Shown: piece by piece, positions 1 through 6,716 of the stretch | Position numbering within the stretch: position 1 is the stretch's first letter | Layout: every line of letters begins with the position of its first letter | DNA from: Paucimonas sp. | GTDB lineage: Bacteria; Pseudomonadota; Gammaproteobacteria; Burkholderiales; Burkholderiaceae_D | Reading direction: 5' to 3' | Length of the DNA: 9,362 bases | Assembly: GCA_029266815.1 (NCBI GenBank) | Contig: JAQSWC010000038.1 | Location: forward strand, 1-9,362 | The notes under the pieces: model-generated | What the model was told of the DNA's origin: nothing | The model's input: the letters and a program-made list of their open reading frames with translations, nothing else | Database searches by the model: none | Translations under genes and position numbers: made by a program

Positions 1-722
1 CCGGAACTGCGCTCCACGCGTGGCCCGCCGTCCTTCTCGTAGATTGTGCCGTCCTGGAAAATGGGAATGTAGACGATCAGCTCGCCGTAGAGTTTCTTGC
101 CGTTCTGCTCAGGGAAATTGAAGGTGCCGATCTTCTCGATTCTTTCCTGAAGGCTCTTGTAGTACAGGGCATAACCCACCTCGCGGCTGCTCGGAGTCAG
201 TTGCGTTTTCTTGGGACGCTTGTTGTACTCTTCGATGCTCCTTGCGATTTCTGCTTCGCGCCTTGCGATTTCCTTGGCGCTTTCTATCAGGTCCACGCCC
301 TTGGGCTGCGGCGGCGCGACATGCGGCTTGCCTGGCACGTCGGGCGACGGCACCGTGAGCTTGGTCTGCTTTTCAATCTGCTCGAGCAACTTGCGCTGCT
401 GCTGCTCCAGCTCTTCAATCCGCCGCATCGCTGATTTGGTGTTGTCGCCATCTTCGGTACGGCGCAAGTCGGGAAGCGGAGATTTTGCACGCCCCGCGTC
501 GGCATTGCCGCCGCCATCGAGATTGGCTTGCGCCAGCACGTCGGCCTTGAGCGGGGCCTTGTCGTGCTTGGCATTGACAAGAATGACTTCGAGAGCGGGA
601 TCGGTGGGCTGAAGCTTGGAAAGATCCGGAGCGGCAAAACGCACTGCCAGCAACAAGCCATGCATTGCCACCGAAACCACGAAGGCAACGGTAAGAGTGG
701 GATTTTGAGTGAAGAACTTCAC
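1..722 (-). CDS. tonB: TonB-family energy transducer, C-terminus cut by window edge
   Basis: This protein probably carries proton-motive-force energy from an ExbB/ExbD-type inner-membrane complex to outer-membrane receptors. Translation gives 240 codons before the window edge. Residues 1-9 are a short cytoplasmic start, residues 10-29 are one hydrophobic signal anchor (TVAFVVSVAMHGLLLAV), and the rest would be periplasmic. Instead of the usual long Pro/Lys-rich spacer there is a charged stretch at about 98-120 (EELEQQQRKLLEQIEKQ) that looks coiled-coil, a short Pro-rich piece at 125-141, and another charged helix at 146-168. The TonB C-terminal fold starts near 183 (YALYYKSLQERI, then GELIVYIPIFQDGTI and VERSSG) and runs off the edge. 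The start is GTG at 722, because an in-frame TAA lies upstream and the next ATG (codon 20) would split the anchor. No clear Shine-Dalgarno sequence is seen. A TolA-like role is possible but the C-terminal motif favours TonB. Confidence 0.85.
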   Translation of the reverse strand, partial: MKFFTQNPTLTVAFVVSVAMHGLLLAVRFAAPDLSKLQPTDPALEVILVNAKHDKAPLKADVLAQANLDGGGNADAGRAKSPLPDLRRTEDGDNTKSAMRRIEELEQQQRKLLEQIEKQTKLTVPSPDVPGKPHVAPPQPKGVDLIESAKEIARREAEIARSIEEYNKRPKKTQLTPSSREVGYALYYKSLQERIEKIGTFNFPEQNGKKLYGELIVYIPIFQDGTIYEKDGGPRVERSS

Positions 723-742
723 AGGAAAGCCGTAATCCGAGA

Positions 743-771
743 CCGCTGCATTTTACGACAAAGGGCAGCGG
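743..771 (-). repeat. Inverted repeat in the leader of tonB
   Basis: CCGCTGC at 743-749 and GCAGCGG at 765-771 form a perfect 7-bp stem with a 15-nt loop, ending 21 nt before the GTG start of tonB. A second short hairpin, CGGC-GAAA-GCCG with a GNRA tetraloop (769-780), shares three bases with it, so the two cannot form together in full. No run of U follows on the minus strand, so this is not a standard terminator. It may affect tonB expression or may be chance in GC-rich DNA. Confidence 0.35.
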
Positions 772-794
772 CTTTCGCCGTCAAGAACCGCGTT

Positions 795-2822
795 TCATGC
801 GCTTTTCACCTCGGAAGAGACATCGGGAGCGGACTCGATGGCCGTTTCGACAACGGTCTCGACAGCTTCAACCGCATCCGCCACGTCAGCAGGATCGGCC
901 ATCTCATCCGCCTCGTCGTCAATTGCTTCGATTTCCTGCTCCACATGCAGCAGGCGCGCTTCAATGGTGAGATCGAGCTCGTCCCACCCTATCAGCTCCA
1001 GCTTGACGTGCGCGCCGCGCGGCAATTGCGGCACGCCTGACAGCTTGATCACCAACGGTATATCGGCAAGCCGGAAGATTTCTTCCTTCAGCACCACCGC
1101 GTCGACCACGCGGGCATTTTCCTGGGCCAGCCAGCGCAAGCACCAGTAGCGCTCCATCGTGTTCTGGAAATTGGCGTACGCCGTATAGGCGGCATCAAAG
1201 GCCGAAACGATGGCAAACAGATCCGCATCCCGCGGCTTGAAGGGCGCAGCCAGCGGTGCAGTGATACCGTGCTCTATGCAGGCCATTATCTGCCACTGGT
1301 TGACGAGGTCGGTATACCGGCGCAGCGGCGAGGTGGACCAGGCGTACTGGTCGACACCCAATCCCTGGTGAGGCGCCGCATGGGTCAGCATTCGCACCTG
1401 CATCTTGTTCGGCCAGGCCCCGCCTTGTGTGCGATAAATACCGGGTACGCCGTGGTCATGCATCAGCTTGCCCCAGGTGCTGTTGGCGAAGATCATCAGC
1501 TCGGCCACGATCTTGTCCACCGGCGCACCGCGCTTGCGGCGCTGAATGGTTACGACGTCGTCTTCCACATAGAAATTGAAATCGACGCGGTTGTTCTGCT
1601 CGGGCTTGAGCCCGAAACCTTCGCGCTTGGCCATCCGCGCCTTTTCGAGAACCTGCGCCCATTGCCACAACTGCGCAATGTCTTCTTTATGCGCGTACTC
1701 ACCGTTACCGGTTGCGAGGTTTTCCTCTGTGACCAGCTCGTCGAGCTGGTTGTGTCGCAGGTTGGCCGACACTCTGATCCGTTCGGCGACGGTTTGTGTG
1801 GCAACGACAGTCCAGGTGGAGACATCAAGGGTCGCATACAGAGAAAGTGCGGGACGTTCTTTCCCTTCCGCCAGGGTAAAGGCGTCCACCAGTTCGTCCG
1901 GCAGCATCGTGATCTTGTCGCCAGGCATATAGACAGTGGACAAGCGATGGCGCGCGATGGCATCGATTGCATCATCGCGGCGGATGCCAAGGCCCGGCGC
2001 TGCGATGTGAATTCCGACCCGAACTTTGCCCTCTTCGGGAAACGCGACCGAAAAGGCATCATCAATCTCCGTGGTCGTGACGTCATCGATTGAGAATGCC
2101 TGCACATCAGCCAACGGCAGCTCACGCACTGCCGGCACGGCTATCGAGGGAAAACCGGTTCCCTTCGGAAAAAATTCAGAGAGGAAGCGCGACAGGTGCA
2201 GATCCTTTGGCGAACCGATGCCGCCCACTTTCAGCATCAGGCGCGCTGGCGCCGTCTTCAGATCATCGCAGGCACTTTGCAGCGCTTTGTACTCGATCGT
2301 GTTTTTGTCGGGCTTGAACAGGAGTTGCAGCGCCACCGCCTTGATGGCTTCCGGCAGCCTTCCTTGCTTGAGTTCCTCTACATACTGCTCCTGGACCAGC
2401 GCCTGCTGCTTCTTCTTTTCTATGCCGGCCAGCGCGGCTTTCAATGAAGACTCGGGCGCTGCCTTGTACCGTCCTTTTCCCTTGCGATGAAAATAGATCG
2501 GGGCCGAATGCAGACGCAGCAACAGGCCAGCCGCTTCAGGCGGTTTGGGCGCATGGCCGAAATATTCTTCGCCCAGTTCGGCGAAACCGAATTCCTCTTG
2601 ACCGGCCACCTCCCACAGGAAGTCGAGATCGATCTCCTCCGCCACCGCCCGTGCGCTCTCCATCAACTCGGACGGGGCAGGCGATGCGAATTGAAGCAGC
2701 ACATCCTTGGCCCTGACTTTGGTGCGCTTGCCGCTCTGGGTCTCGACCTGATACGCCTCGCCTTGCTGCGACAATGCGATGCCGGCCTTGAAATCGCCCG
2801 ATTCTTCGAAAAACAGATTCAT
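795..2822 (-). CDS. RNase II/RNB-family 3'-5' exoribonuclease
   Basis: A 675-residue exoribonuclease of the RNB superfamily, predicted to degrade single-stranded RNA from the 3' end in the cytoplasm. The N-terminal 200 residues are less conserved and show no obvious cold-shock motif. The RNB catalytic domain spans about 235-515. Its metal-binding motif is SIDDVTTTEIDDAF with D246, E252, D254 and D255; the second acidic residue is Glu, where E. coli RNase II has Asp207. The second signature, STSPLRRYTDL at 496-506, carries the catalytic arginine (R501). A weak S1-like region follows (about 570-625) and an acidic, Ala/Val/Glu-rich tail fills 628-675. The length is close to RNase II (644) and well below RNase R (about 813). 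Its ATG overlaps the ubiC stop by 4 nt, with AAGAGAG about 8 nt upstream as a modest ribosome site. It resembles the branch found in betaproteobacteria and cyanobacteria, so the E. coli symbol is withheld. Confidence 0.93.
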   Translation of the reverse strand: MNLFFEESGDFKAGIALSQQGEAYQVETQSGKRTKVRAKDVLLQFASPAPSELMESARAVAEEIDLDFLWEVAGQEEFGFAELGEEYFGHAPKPPEAAGLLLRLHSAPIYFHRKGKGRYKAAPESSLKAALAGIEKKKQQALVQEQYVEELKQGRLPEAIKAVALQLLFKPDKNTIEYKALQSACDDLKTAPARLMLKVGGIGSPKDLHLSRFLSEFFPKGTGFPSIAVPAVRELPLADVQAFSIDDVTTTEIDDAFSVAFPEEGKVRVGIHIAAPGLGIRRDDAIDAIARHRLSTVYMPGDKITMLPDELVDAFTLAEGKERPALSLYATLDVSTWTVVATQTVAERIRVSANLRHNQLDELVTEENLATGNGEYAHKEDIAQLWQWAQVLEKARMAKREGFGLKPEQNNRVDFNFYVEDDVVTIQRRKRGAPVDKIVAELMIFANSTWGKLMHDHGVPGIYRTQGGAWPNKMQVRMLTHAAPHQGLGVDQYAWSTSPLRRYTDLVNQWQIMACIEHGITAPLAAPFKPRDADLFAIVSAFDAAYTAYANFQNTMERYWCLRWLAQENARVVDAVVLKEEIFRLADIPLVIKLSGVPQLPRGAHVKLELIGWDELDLTIEARLLHVEQEIEAIDDEADEMADPADVADAVEAVETVVETAIESAPDVSSEVKSA

Positions 2823-3403
2823 GCAAATACTCTCTTATCAACCGCCGGTGCGTTCAATGTCGCGATCGACGGCAAAAATACTTCAGTGACCAGCAGCAGG
2901 CCGCGCCTGCGCTGATATAAACAGCGCCGGGCAAGCAGGGAAACATCCCACTTCTCCTTGCCCAGCGCCCGTGCGGCACGCCTGACCAGCGGATGATTGG
3001 CCTGAAGCCGCGCATAATGCAATTCGCCTCGCGTCACACGCGGGTCGTAGAACAGCGTGCTGCCGAGTGAACGCTCTCCCAGGCTGCCAAAAAACGGCCA
3101 GTCCGATGTGCTCGCGCTCAGCGGCACGACAGTATGCGCGAATACCATCGGCACCTCATCGCACAGCAGCAGCACTTCCCGCTCACGCACCATGAGTTTG
3201 CGGCACAGCCCGATCACCGCGGCTTCGTCGGCAAGGCACCGGCTTCTGCGCTGCGCCAGGCGCCTGACACGAAACTGCCCGCATGAGGCGACCAGTTTTG
3301 CCGTCAACGACATGGTATCCGTGAGCCAGCCTCGCACCGCCGGCTGCGGATCAGCGCCATCCGCATGAGCATGCCATTGCGAGCGTGCCAACCTGCGTGT
3401 CAC
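2819..3403 (-). CDS. ubiC: Chorismate pyruvate-lyase UbiC
   Basis: Chorismate lyase removes pyruvate from chorismate to give 4-hydroxybenzoate, the ring precursor of ubiquinone; it is a soluble cytoplasmic enzyme. The 194-residue product shows the family blocks REVLLLCDEVPMVFAHTVVP (75-94), LGERSLGSTLFYDP (108-121) and LLVTEVFLP (170-178). R75, L113 and E174 align with the active-site residues R76, L114 and E155 of the E. coli enzyme (165 residues). The start is GTG at 3403, which forms a GTGA overlap with the yqiA stop; this keeps the N-terminal segment (R..W.., then WLTD and SLTAKL) typical of the betaproteobacterial form. The ATG at codon 31 would remove conserved residues. Its own stop overlaps the RNase start by 4 nt. 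Chorismate supply depends on the shikimate pathway, to which aroQ on the other strand belongs, but no regulatory link is visible. Confidence 0.93.
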   Translation of the reverse strand: MTRRLARSQWHAHADGADPQPAVRGWLTDTMSLTAKLVASCGQFRVRRLAQRRSRCLADEAAVIGLCRKLMVREREVLLLCDEVPMVFAHTVVPLSASTSDWPFFGSLGERSLGSTLFYDPRVTRGELHYARLQANHPLVRRAARALGKEKWDVSLLARRCLYQRRRGLLLVTEVFLPSIATLNAPAVDKRVFA

Positions 3404-3978
3404 GGTGTCGCTCCCTTGCCGCAGAAGTCGATCACCTGATCAAGATAGGCATCGAAATCGGACAAGCCGTGATCGCCGCCCTCCAGCACAACTTGATTCG
3501 CGTTTAAATAATGCGACGTCATTTCGCGCCAATCGAGCAGTTCATCGCCCTTTGCGACAATCAGCAGATATCTCTTCGGCTGCGTGATCCGTGCTATTTC
3601 GAAGTGCGTCAGCTCCTCAAGATGGGCCTGCGTAAATTCGAACGGCGCTTCGGAATGGTAGGCAGTCGATATACCTACAAAATTCCCTAAATCACGATAG
3701 GGATGGACGGCAGGATTAAGAACCACCGCACGACATCCGGTTTTTTCCGCCAGCCACGTTGCATAAAAACCGCCCAACGACGAGCCAATCACTGCCAGCG
3801 AGGCCGGCTGGATACCGGCGATGCATCTCTCTACCTCGGCGATAGCGGCAGCCGGTGAAGCTGGCAATTGCGGACAATAGAATTCCGCCGCCCTTCCCCT
3901 TGCCTGCATGGTTGCGGCAAGCTGTCTTGCTTTGGAGGAATGAGGGGAGGAACGGAAACCGTGCAGATAAACGATCAT
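3400..3978 (-). CDS. yqiA: YqiA-like alpha/beta-hydrolase esterase
   Basis: A 192-residue alpha/beta-hydrolase matching the YqiA/YcfP family of small bacterial esterases; the physiological substrate is not well defined. It opens with the oxyanion-hole strand MIVYLHGFRSSP. The nucleophile elbow is GSSLG at 65-69 with S67 as nucleophile, D145 (AKGDELLD) is the likely acid, and H170 (EGGDHGLSDF) the likely base. The block VVLNPAVHPYRDL (85-97) is also typical. The length equals that of E. coli YqiA (about 193), so the gene looks intact. ATG at 3978 overlaps the mpl stop (ATGA), and the stop overlaps the GTG of ubiC, so it sits tightly inside the mpl-ubiC cluster. This coupling suggests shared expression rather than a shared pathway. 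Confidence 0.9.
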   Translation of the reverse strand: MIVYLHGFRSSPHSSKARQLAATMQARGRAAEFYCPQLPASPAAAIAEVERCIAGIQPASLAVIGSSLGGFYATWLAEKTGCRAVVLNPAVHPYRDLGNFVGISTAYHSEAPFEFTQAHLEELTHFEIARITQPKRYLLIVAKGDELLDWREMTSHYLNANQVVLEGGDHGLSDFDAYLDQVIDFCGKGATP

Positions 3979-5348
3979 CTGCCCAATGCATCCAGCAGCT
4001 TTTGATGTACGCCGCCAAAGCTGCCGTTGCTCATGACCAGCACTTGGTCGCCGGGCTGCGCGGCCTTGGCGATTTCGTCGGTCATGAGCTGGAGATCATC
4101 GAATGCGCGCGCCTTGCCGCCGAGCGGCGACAGCGCCTGTGCCAGATCCCATCCGAGTCCCTGTTTGCCGTCTCCCTTGGCACCATAGCCGAACACCAGG
4201 TCGGCATCGGCCAGGCTGGCAGGCAATGCATCCTTCATCGTGCCCAGTTTCATCGTATTCGAGCGCGGTTCCAGTACGGCGAGGATACGGGCCTTGCCGA
4301 CTTTCTTGCGCAAGCCGCCGACGGTGGTGGCGATTGCGGTGGGATGATGGGCGAAATCGTCATAGACCAAAATGCCGTTCGCCTCGCCAACGAGTTCCAT
4401 GCGGCGCCTGACATTCTCGAAGCGGGAAAGCGAAGCAATTGCCCGCTCTGGAGGAACGCCGACATGGCGCGCGGCGGCAATCGCTGCCAGGGCATTCATG
4501 CGGTTGTGTTCGCCGGTCAGATCCCATTCGACGGTACCGAGCATATCGCCCTTGAACAGCACGTCGAAATTGCCGTTGTCATGGGTGCTAAGCGCCCATA
4601 CGCCATCGGCTCCGCCGAACCGTTCGCACTCGCTCCAGCAGCCGCGGTCGATCACGCGACGCAGCGCATCTTCGGCGCCATTGACCACCAGACGGCCCAC
4701 ACCCGGCACTGTTCTGACCAGGTGATGAAACTGCGTCTCGATGGCGCCGAGATCCGGAAAGATATCGGCATGGTCATATTCCAGGTTGTTGAGGATCGCC
4801 GTCTTCGCGCGATAGTGGACGAACTTGCTGCGCTTGTCGAAGAAGGCCGTATCGTATTCATCGGCCTCGATCACGAAGAAATCCGATGCCTCCTTGCCGC
4901 ATAGCCGCGCCGAGATGCCGAAGTTCATCGGCACGCCGCCGATCAGGAAGCCCGGATGGTAGCCGGCGTCTTCAAGGAGCCAGGCGAGCATCGACGACGT
5001 GGTGGTCTTGCCGTGAGTACCCGCTACTGCCAGCACCCATTTTCCGTTCAGGATATGCTCGCCAATCCACTGTGGTCCTGAGACATAGGGCAAGCCGCGG
5101 TTGAGGACCTCCTCCATCAGGGGATTTCCACGCGACACGACGTTGCCGATCACGAAAAGATCCGGATTCAATTGAACCTGATCGGCGCTGAAACCCTCAA
5201 TCAACTGTATACCCTGGGCCTCGAGCTGCGTGCTCATTGGTGGATATACATTGGCGTCGCAGCCGGTGACTTTATGGCCGGCTTCCTTGGCCAGCACTGC
5301 CAGGCCGCCCATGAACGTGCCGCAAATGCCGAGAATATGAATGTGCAT
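3975..5348 (-). CDS. mpl: UDP-MurNAc:L-Ala-gamma-D-Glu-meso-DAP ligase Mpl
   Basis: Mpl joins the tripeptide L-Ala-gamma-D-Glu-meso-diaminopimelate, recovered from old peptidoglycan, directly to UDP-N-acetylmuramate using ATP; it works in the cytoplasm in cell-wall recycling. The protein begins MHIHILGICGTFMGGLAVLA, the dinucleotide-like N-terminal domain of Mur ligases. The ATP loop GTHGKTTT is at 110-117, the central-domain signature VIEADEYDTAFFDKRSKF at 159-176, LNNLEYDHADIF at 186-197, and the C-terminal VYDDFAHHPTAI at 328-339. The ATG at 5348 gives 457 residues, exactly the length of E. coli Mpl; an upstream TTG at 5393 would add 15 residues that do not fit the family. No strong Shine-Dalgarno sequence precedes this ATG. 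It is the first gene of the minus-strand cluster and overlaps yqiA by 4 nt. MurC is the nearest alternative, but DEYD and DKRSKF are Mpl-specific. Confidence 0.96.
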   Translation of the reverse strand: MHIHILGICGTFMGGLAVLAKEAGHKVTGCDANVYPPMSTQLEAQGIQLIEGFSADQVQLNPDLFVIGNVVSRGNPLMEEVLNRGLPYVSGPQWIGEHILNGKWVLAVAGTHGKTTTSSMLAWLLEDAGYHPGFLIGGVPMNFGISARLCGKEASDFFVIEADEYDTAFFDKRSKFVHYRAKTAILNNLEYDHADIFPDLGAIETQFHHLVRTVPGVGRLVVNGAEDALRRVIDRGCWSECERFGGADGVWALSTHDNGNFDVLFKGDMLGTVEWDLTGEHNRMNALAAIAAARHVGVPPERAIASLSRFENVRRRMELVGEANGILVYDDFAHHPTAIATTVGGLRKKVGKARILAVLEPRSNTMKLGTMKDALPASLADADLVFGYGAKGDGKQGLGWDLAQALSPLGGKARAFDDLQLMTDEIAKAAQPGDQVLVMSNGSFGGVHQKLLDALGR

Positions 5349-5515
5349 TGTAAAATTCGGAAGTCGCCGGCTTGCAGCGGATGGTCGTTGCAAGCGGCAA
5401 GGAATGAAATGTCGGATATCGCGATTTTAACCGACCCGTCAGGCGCGGACAGCGGCAATATGCGGGCGACATTCACTTTCGCGCATTATTGGACTTTCCC
5501 TATCCATCCTTATCC
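5349..5515. other. Divergent gap between mpl and the plus-strand cluster
   Basis: Promoters for both clusters would be expected in this 167-nt gap between the two ATG codons. Reading toward mpl, a TAAAAT box lies at 5424-5429 (minus strand), but the hexamer 17 nt upstream of it (CTGTCC) is a poor -35. Toward the plus strand no convincing -35/-10 pair was found; TTCACT at 5472-5477 has no matching -10. The region also holds a small ORF described separately. No tandem repeat or clear operator was seen. Confidence 0.4.
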
Positions 5516-5519
5516 ATGA
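5409..5519 (+). CDS. Possible 36-codon leader ORF before the nucleotidyltransferase-like gene
   Basis: This short ORF has a well-placed Shine-Dalgarno sequence, AAGGA at 5399-5403, five bases before its ATG. Its TGA overlaps the ATG of the next gene in an ATGA arrangement, and that gene lacks a ribosome site of its own. The predicted peptide ends in a histidine- and aromatic-rich stretch, AHYWTFPIHPYP. Together these suggest translational coupling, either as a leader peptide or as a real small protein. No homologue is recognised, and chance cannot be excluded from one sequence. Stop codons or indels in related genomes would argue against it. Confidence 0.35.
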   Translation: MSDIAILTDPSGADSGNMRATFTFAHYWTFPIHPYP

Positions 5520-6130
5520 CCTCATTCCCTCCTTCCGGCAATCCCTCGCTGCGCGATGAAATTGCCGCCGCCGCGGCTCGCATGATCGCCGAAGACGGCG
5601 CCAGTTACGGCGCAGCCAAGCGCAAGGCTGCCGAGCAGATTCTCGGCACCACCAAGGTGCGCGGCGACTTCATGCCCGACAACTCCCAGGTTGAAGATGA
5701 AGTACGGGCTTATCAGCAGCTTTTCATGAGCGACACGCAGCCGGCACGCCTGCTCCATTTGAGAAAGCTGGCAGCAGAGATAATGCTCGAGCTGGAACAG
5801 TTTTCACCTTTTCTGACCGGTGCCGTTCTGAATGGCACGGCGGGCGAACATTCGGATATCCACCTGCAACTGTTTTCCGATAGCGCAAAGGACATAGAGA
5901 TTTTTCTCCTGAATAAGAATGTCGATTTCGAAGTCACGGAATCTCCGCATTTCAGGCATCCCGGAAAAACCGTGGAAACCATCAGCTTCATGTGGCGCGG
6001 CGAAGGCGTCCATCTGGCCAGCTATCAAACCTCGGATTTGCGAGGGGCGCTCAAGCCGGAAGGAGAGCGGATTGAACGCACGGATATCCATGGCGTGCGC
6101 AGGCTGATCGTGGAAAGCACGCATGAGTAG
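5516..6130 (+). CDS. Nucleotidyltransferase-like protein of unknown function
   Basis: A 204-residue soluble protein with no assigned reaction. The N-terminal part is helical and conserved-looking (LRDEIAAAAARMIAEDGASY at 12-31, AAKRKAAEQILG at 33-44). The middle block GAVLNGTAGEHSDIHLQLFSD at 102-122, followed by KDIEIFLLNKNVDFEV, resembles the G-x-S-D-x-D core of DNA polymerase beta-type nucleotidyltransferases, but the second Asp is His117 (S-D-I-H), so normal two-metal catalysis is doubtful. Similar proteins occur beside mpl or tlpA-like genes in other betaproteobacteria, and I recall some being labelled UDP-N-acetylmuramate-alanine ligase, which this sequence does not support because it has no ATP loop or Mur domain. 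ATG 5516 fits the family start; a TTG at 5489 would add nine residues. The stop overlaps the next gene by 8 nt. No signal peptide or membrane segment is seen. Confidence 0.8.
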   Translation: MTSFPPSGNPSLRDEIAAAAARMIAEDGASYGAAKRKAAEQILGTTKVRGDFMPDNSQVEDEVRAYQQLFMSDTQPARLLHLRKLAAEIMLELEQFSPFLTGAVLNGTAGEHSDIHLQLFSDSAKDIEIFLLNKNVDFEVTESPHFRHPGKTVETISFMWRGEGVHLASYQTSDLRGALKPEGERIERTDIHGVRRLIVESTHE

Positions 6131-6641
6131 CCGGTTCCTGCTTCTTGCTACGGTTGCGGTGATAGGCATTGCCGCCGGCATTGCGGTCGGAACCTATAAA
6201 TGGGCGCCTGCCGCCCCCGAAGCAGGCTCATTGCCAGCGCTGATGACTCAATCCTTCCCGGATGCAACCGGAAAAACGCAGTCCTTGAGTCAGTGGAAGG
6301 GTAAAACCCTGGTGATCAACTTTTGGGCTACCTGGTGCGCGCCTTGCGTCAAGGAAATGCCCGAACTGGATGCGATTCAAAAATCACTAAATCCGGACAA
6401 AGTGCAGATTGTGGGAATTGGTATCGATTCTGCACATAACATCATGAGCTTTGCGGCCAAACACAAAATTGGTTATCCCTTGTATGTCGCAGGAAATGAT
6501 GGCATCGCGCTGGCCCGTGATCTTGGCAACCAAGCAGGCGGCCTGCCTTTTACCGTACTGATTGCTGCTGACGGCACGATCCGCAGAACTTATCTGGGAG
6601 TGAAATTGGAGGAACTTCGTCAGGATCTGGCAGCACTTTGA
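6123..6641 (+). CDS. TlpA/ResA-like membrane-anchored thioredoxin
   Basis: A 172-residue thiol-disulfide oxidoreductase of the TlpA/ResA/DsbE group, predicted to face the periplasm. Residues 5-23 form one hydrophobic N-terminal segment (FLLLATVAVIGIAAGIAVG), either a membrane anchor or an uncleaved signal; no lipobox Cys is present. The thioredoxin fold begins near 43, with the redox motif WCAPC (C72 and C75) in VINFWATWCAPCVKEMP. The cis-proline is P142 in GGLPFTVLIAADG. Such proteins reduce or isomerise cysteines of exported proteins, for example apocytochrome c or copper sites of oxidases; the neighbours do not say which substrate applies here. The ATG at 6123 overlaps the upstream gene's end by 8 nt, which points to coupled translation. 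The gene is intact. Confidence 0.93.
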   Translation: MSSRFLLLATVAVIGIAAGIAVGTYKWAPAAPEAGSLPALMTQSFPDATGKTQSLSQWKGKTLVINFWATWCAPCVKEMPELDAIQKSLNPDKVQIVGIGIDSAHNIMSFAAKHKIGYPLYVAGNDGIALARDLGNQAGGLPFTVLIAADGTIRRTYLGVKLEELRQDLAAL

Positions 6642-6657
6642 CAAACCGACATTTTCC

Positions 6658-6687
6658 TTGCCCTCGAACGACATTTAGCGGCAAAAT
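6658..6687 (+). promoter_or_regulatory. Candidate sigma70-type promoter before aroQ
   Basis: In the 75-nt gap between the thioredoxin gene and aroQ, TTGCCC (6658-6663) and CAAAAT (6682-6687) are 18 bases apart, each matching the consensus at four of six positions. Transcription would start about 20-25 nt before the aroQ ATG. No Shine-Dalgarno sequence is evident there. A perfect TTGACA at 6638-6643 overlaps the previous stop codon but has no -10 partner at a workable distance. Confidence 0.3.
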
Positions 6688-6716
6688 GCGCGCATCGTCG
6701 TCAAATTACCTGTCCG

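Noticed and set aside
287..688. Minus-strand 133-codon frame and overlapping plus-strand frames near the left end
   Set aside because: They overlap the tonB reading frame, which shows a membrane anchor and a TonB C-terminal motif; the others are low-complexity Ser/Arg-rich translations.
745..790. TTGACG followed by TAAAAT on the minus strand as a tonB promoter
   Set aside because: The spacer is 23 nt, too long for a sigma70 promoter, and no better pair was found.
1269..2093. A 274-codon plus-strand frame opposite the RNase gene
   Set aside because: It is a codon-bias shadow of the RNB catalytic domain, with no motifs and no ribosome site or neighbour arrangement in its favour.
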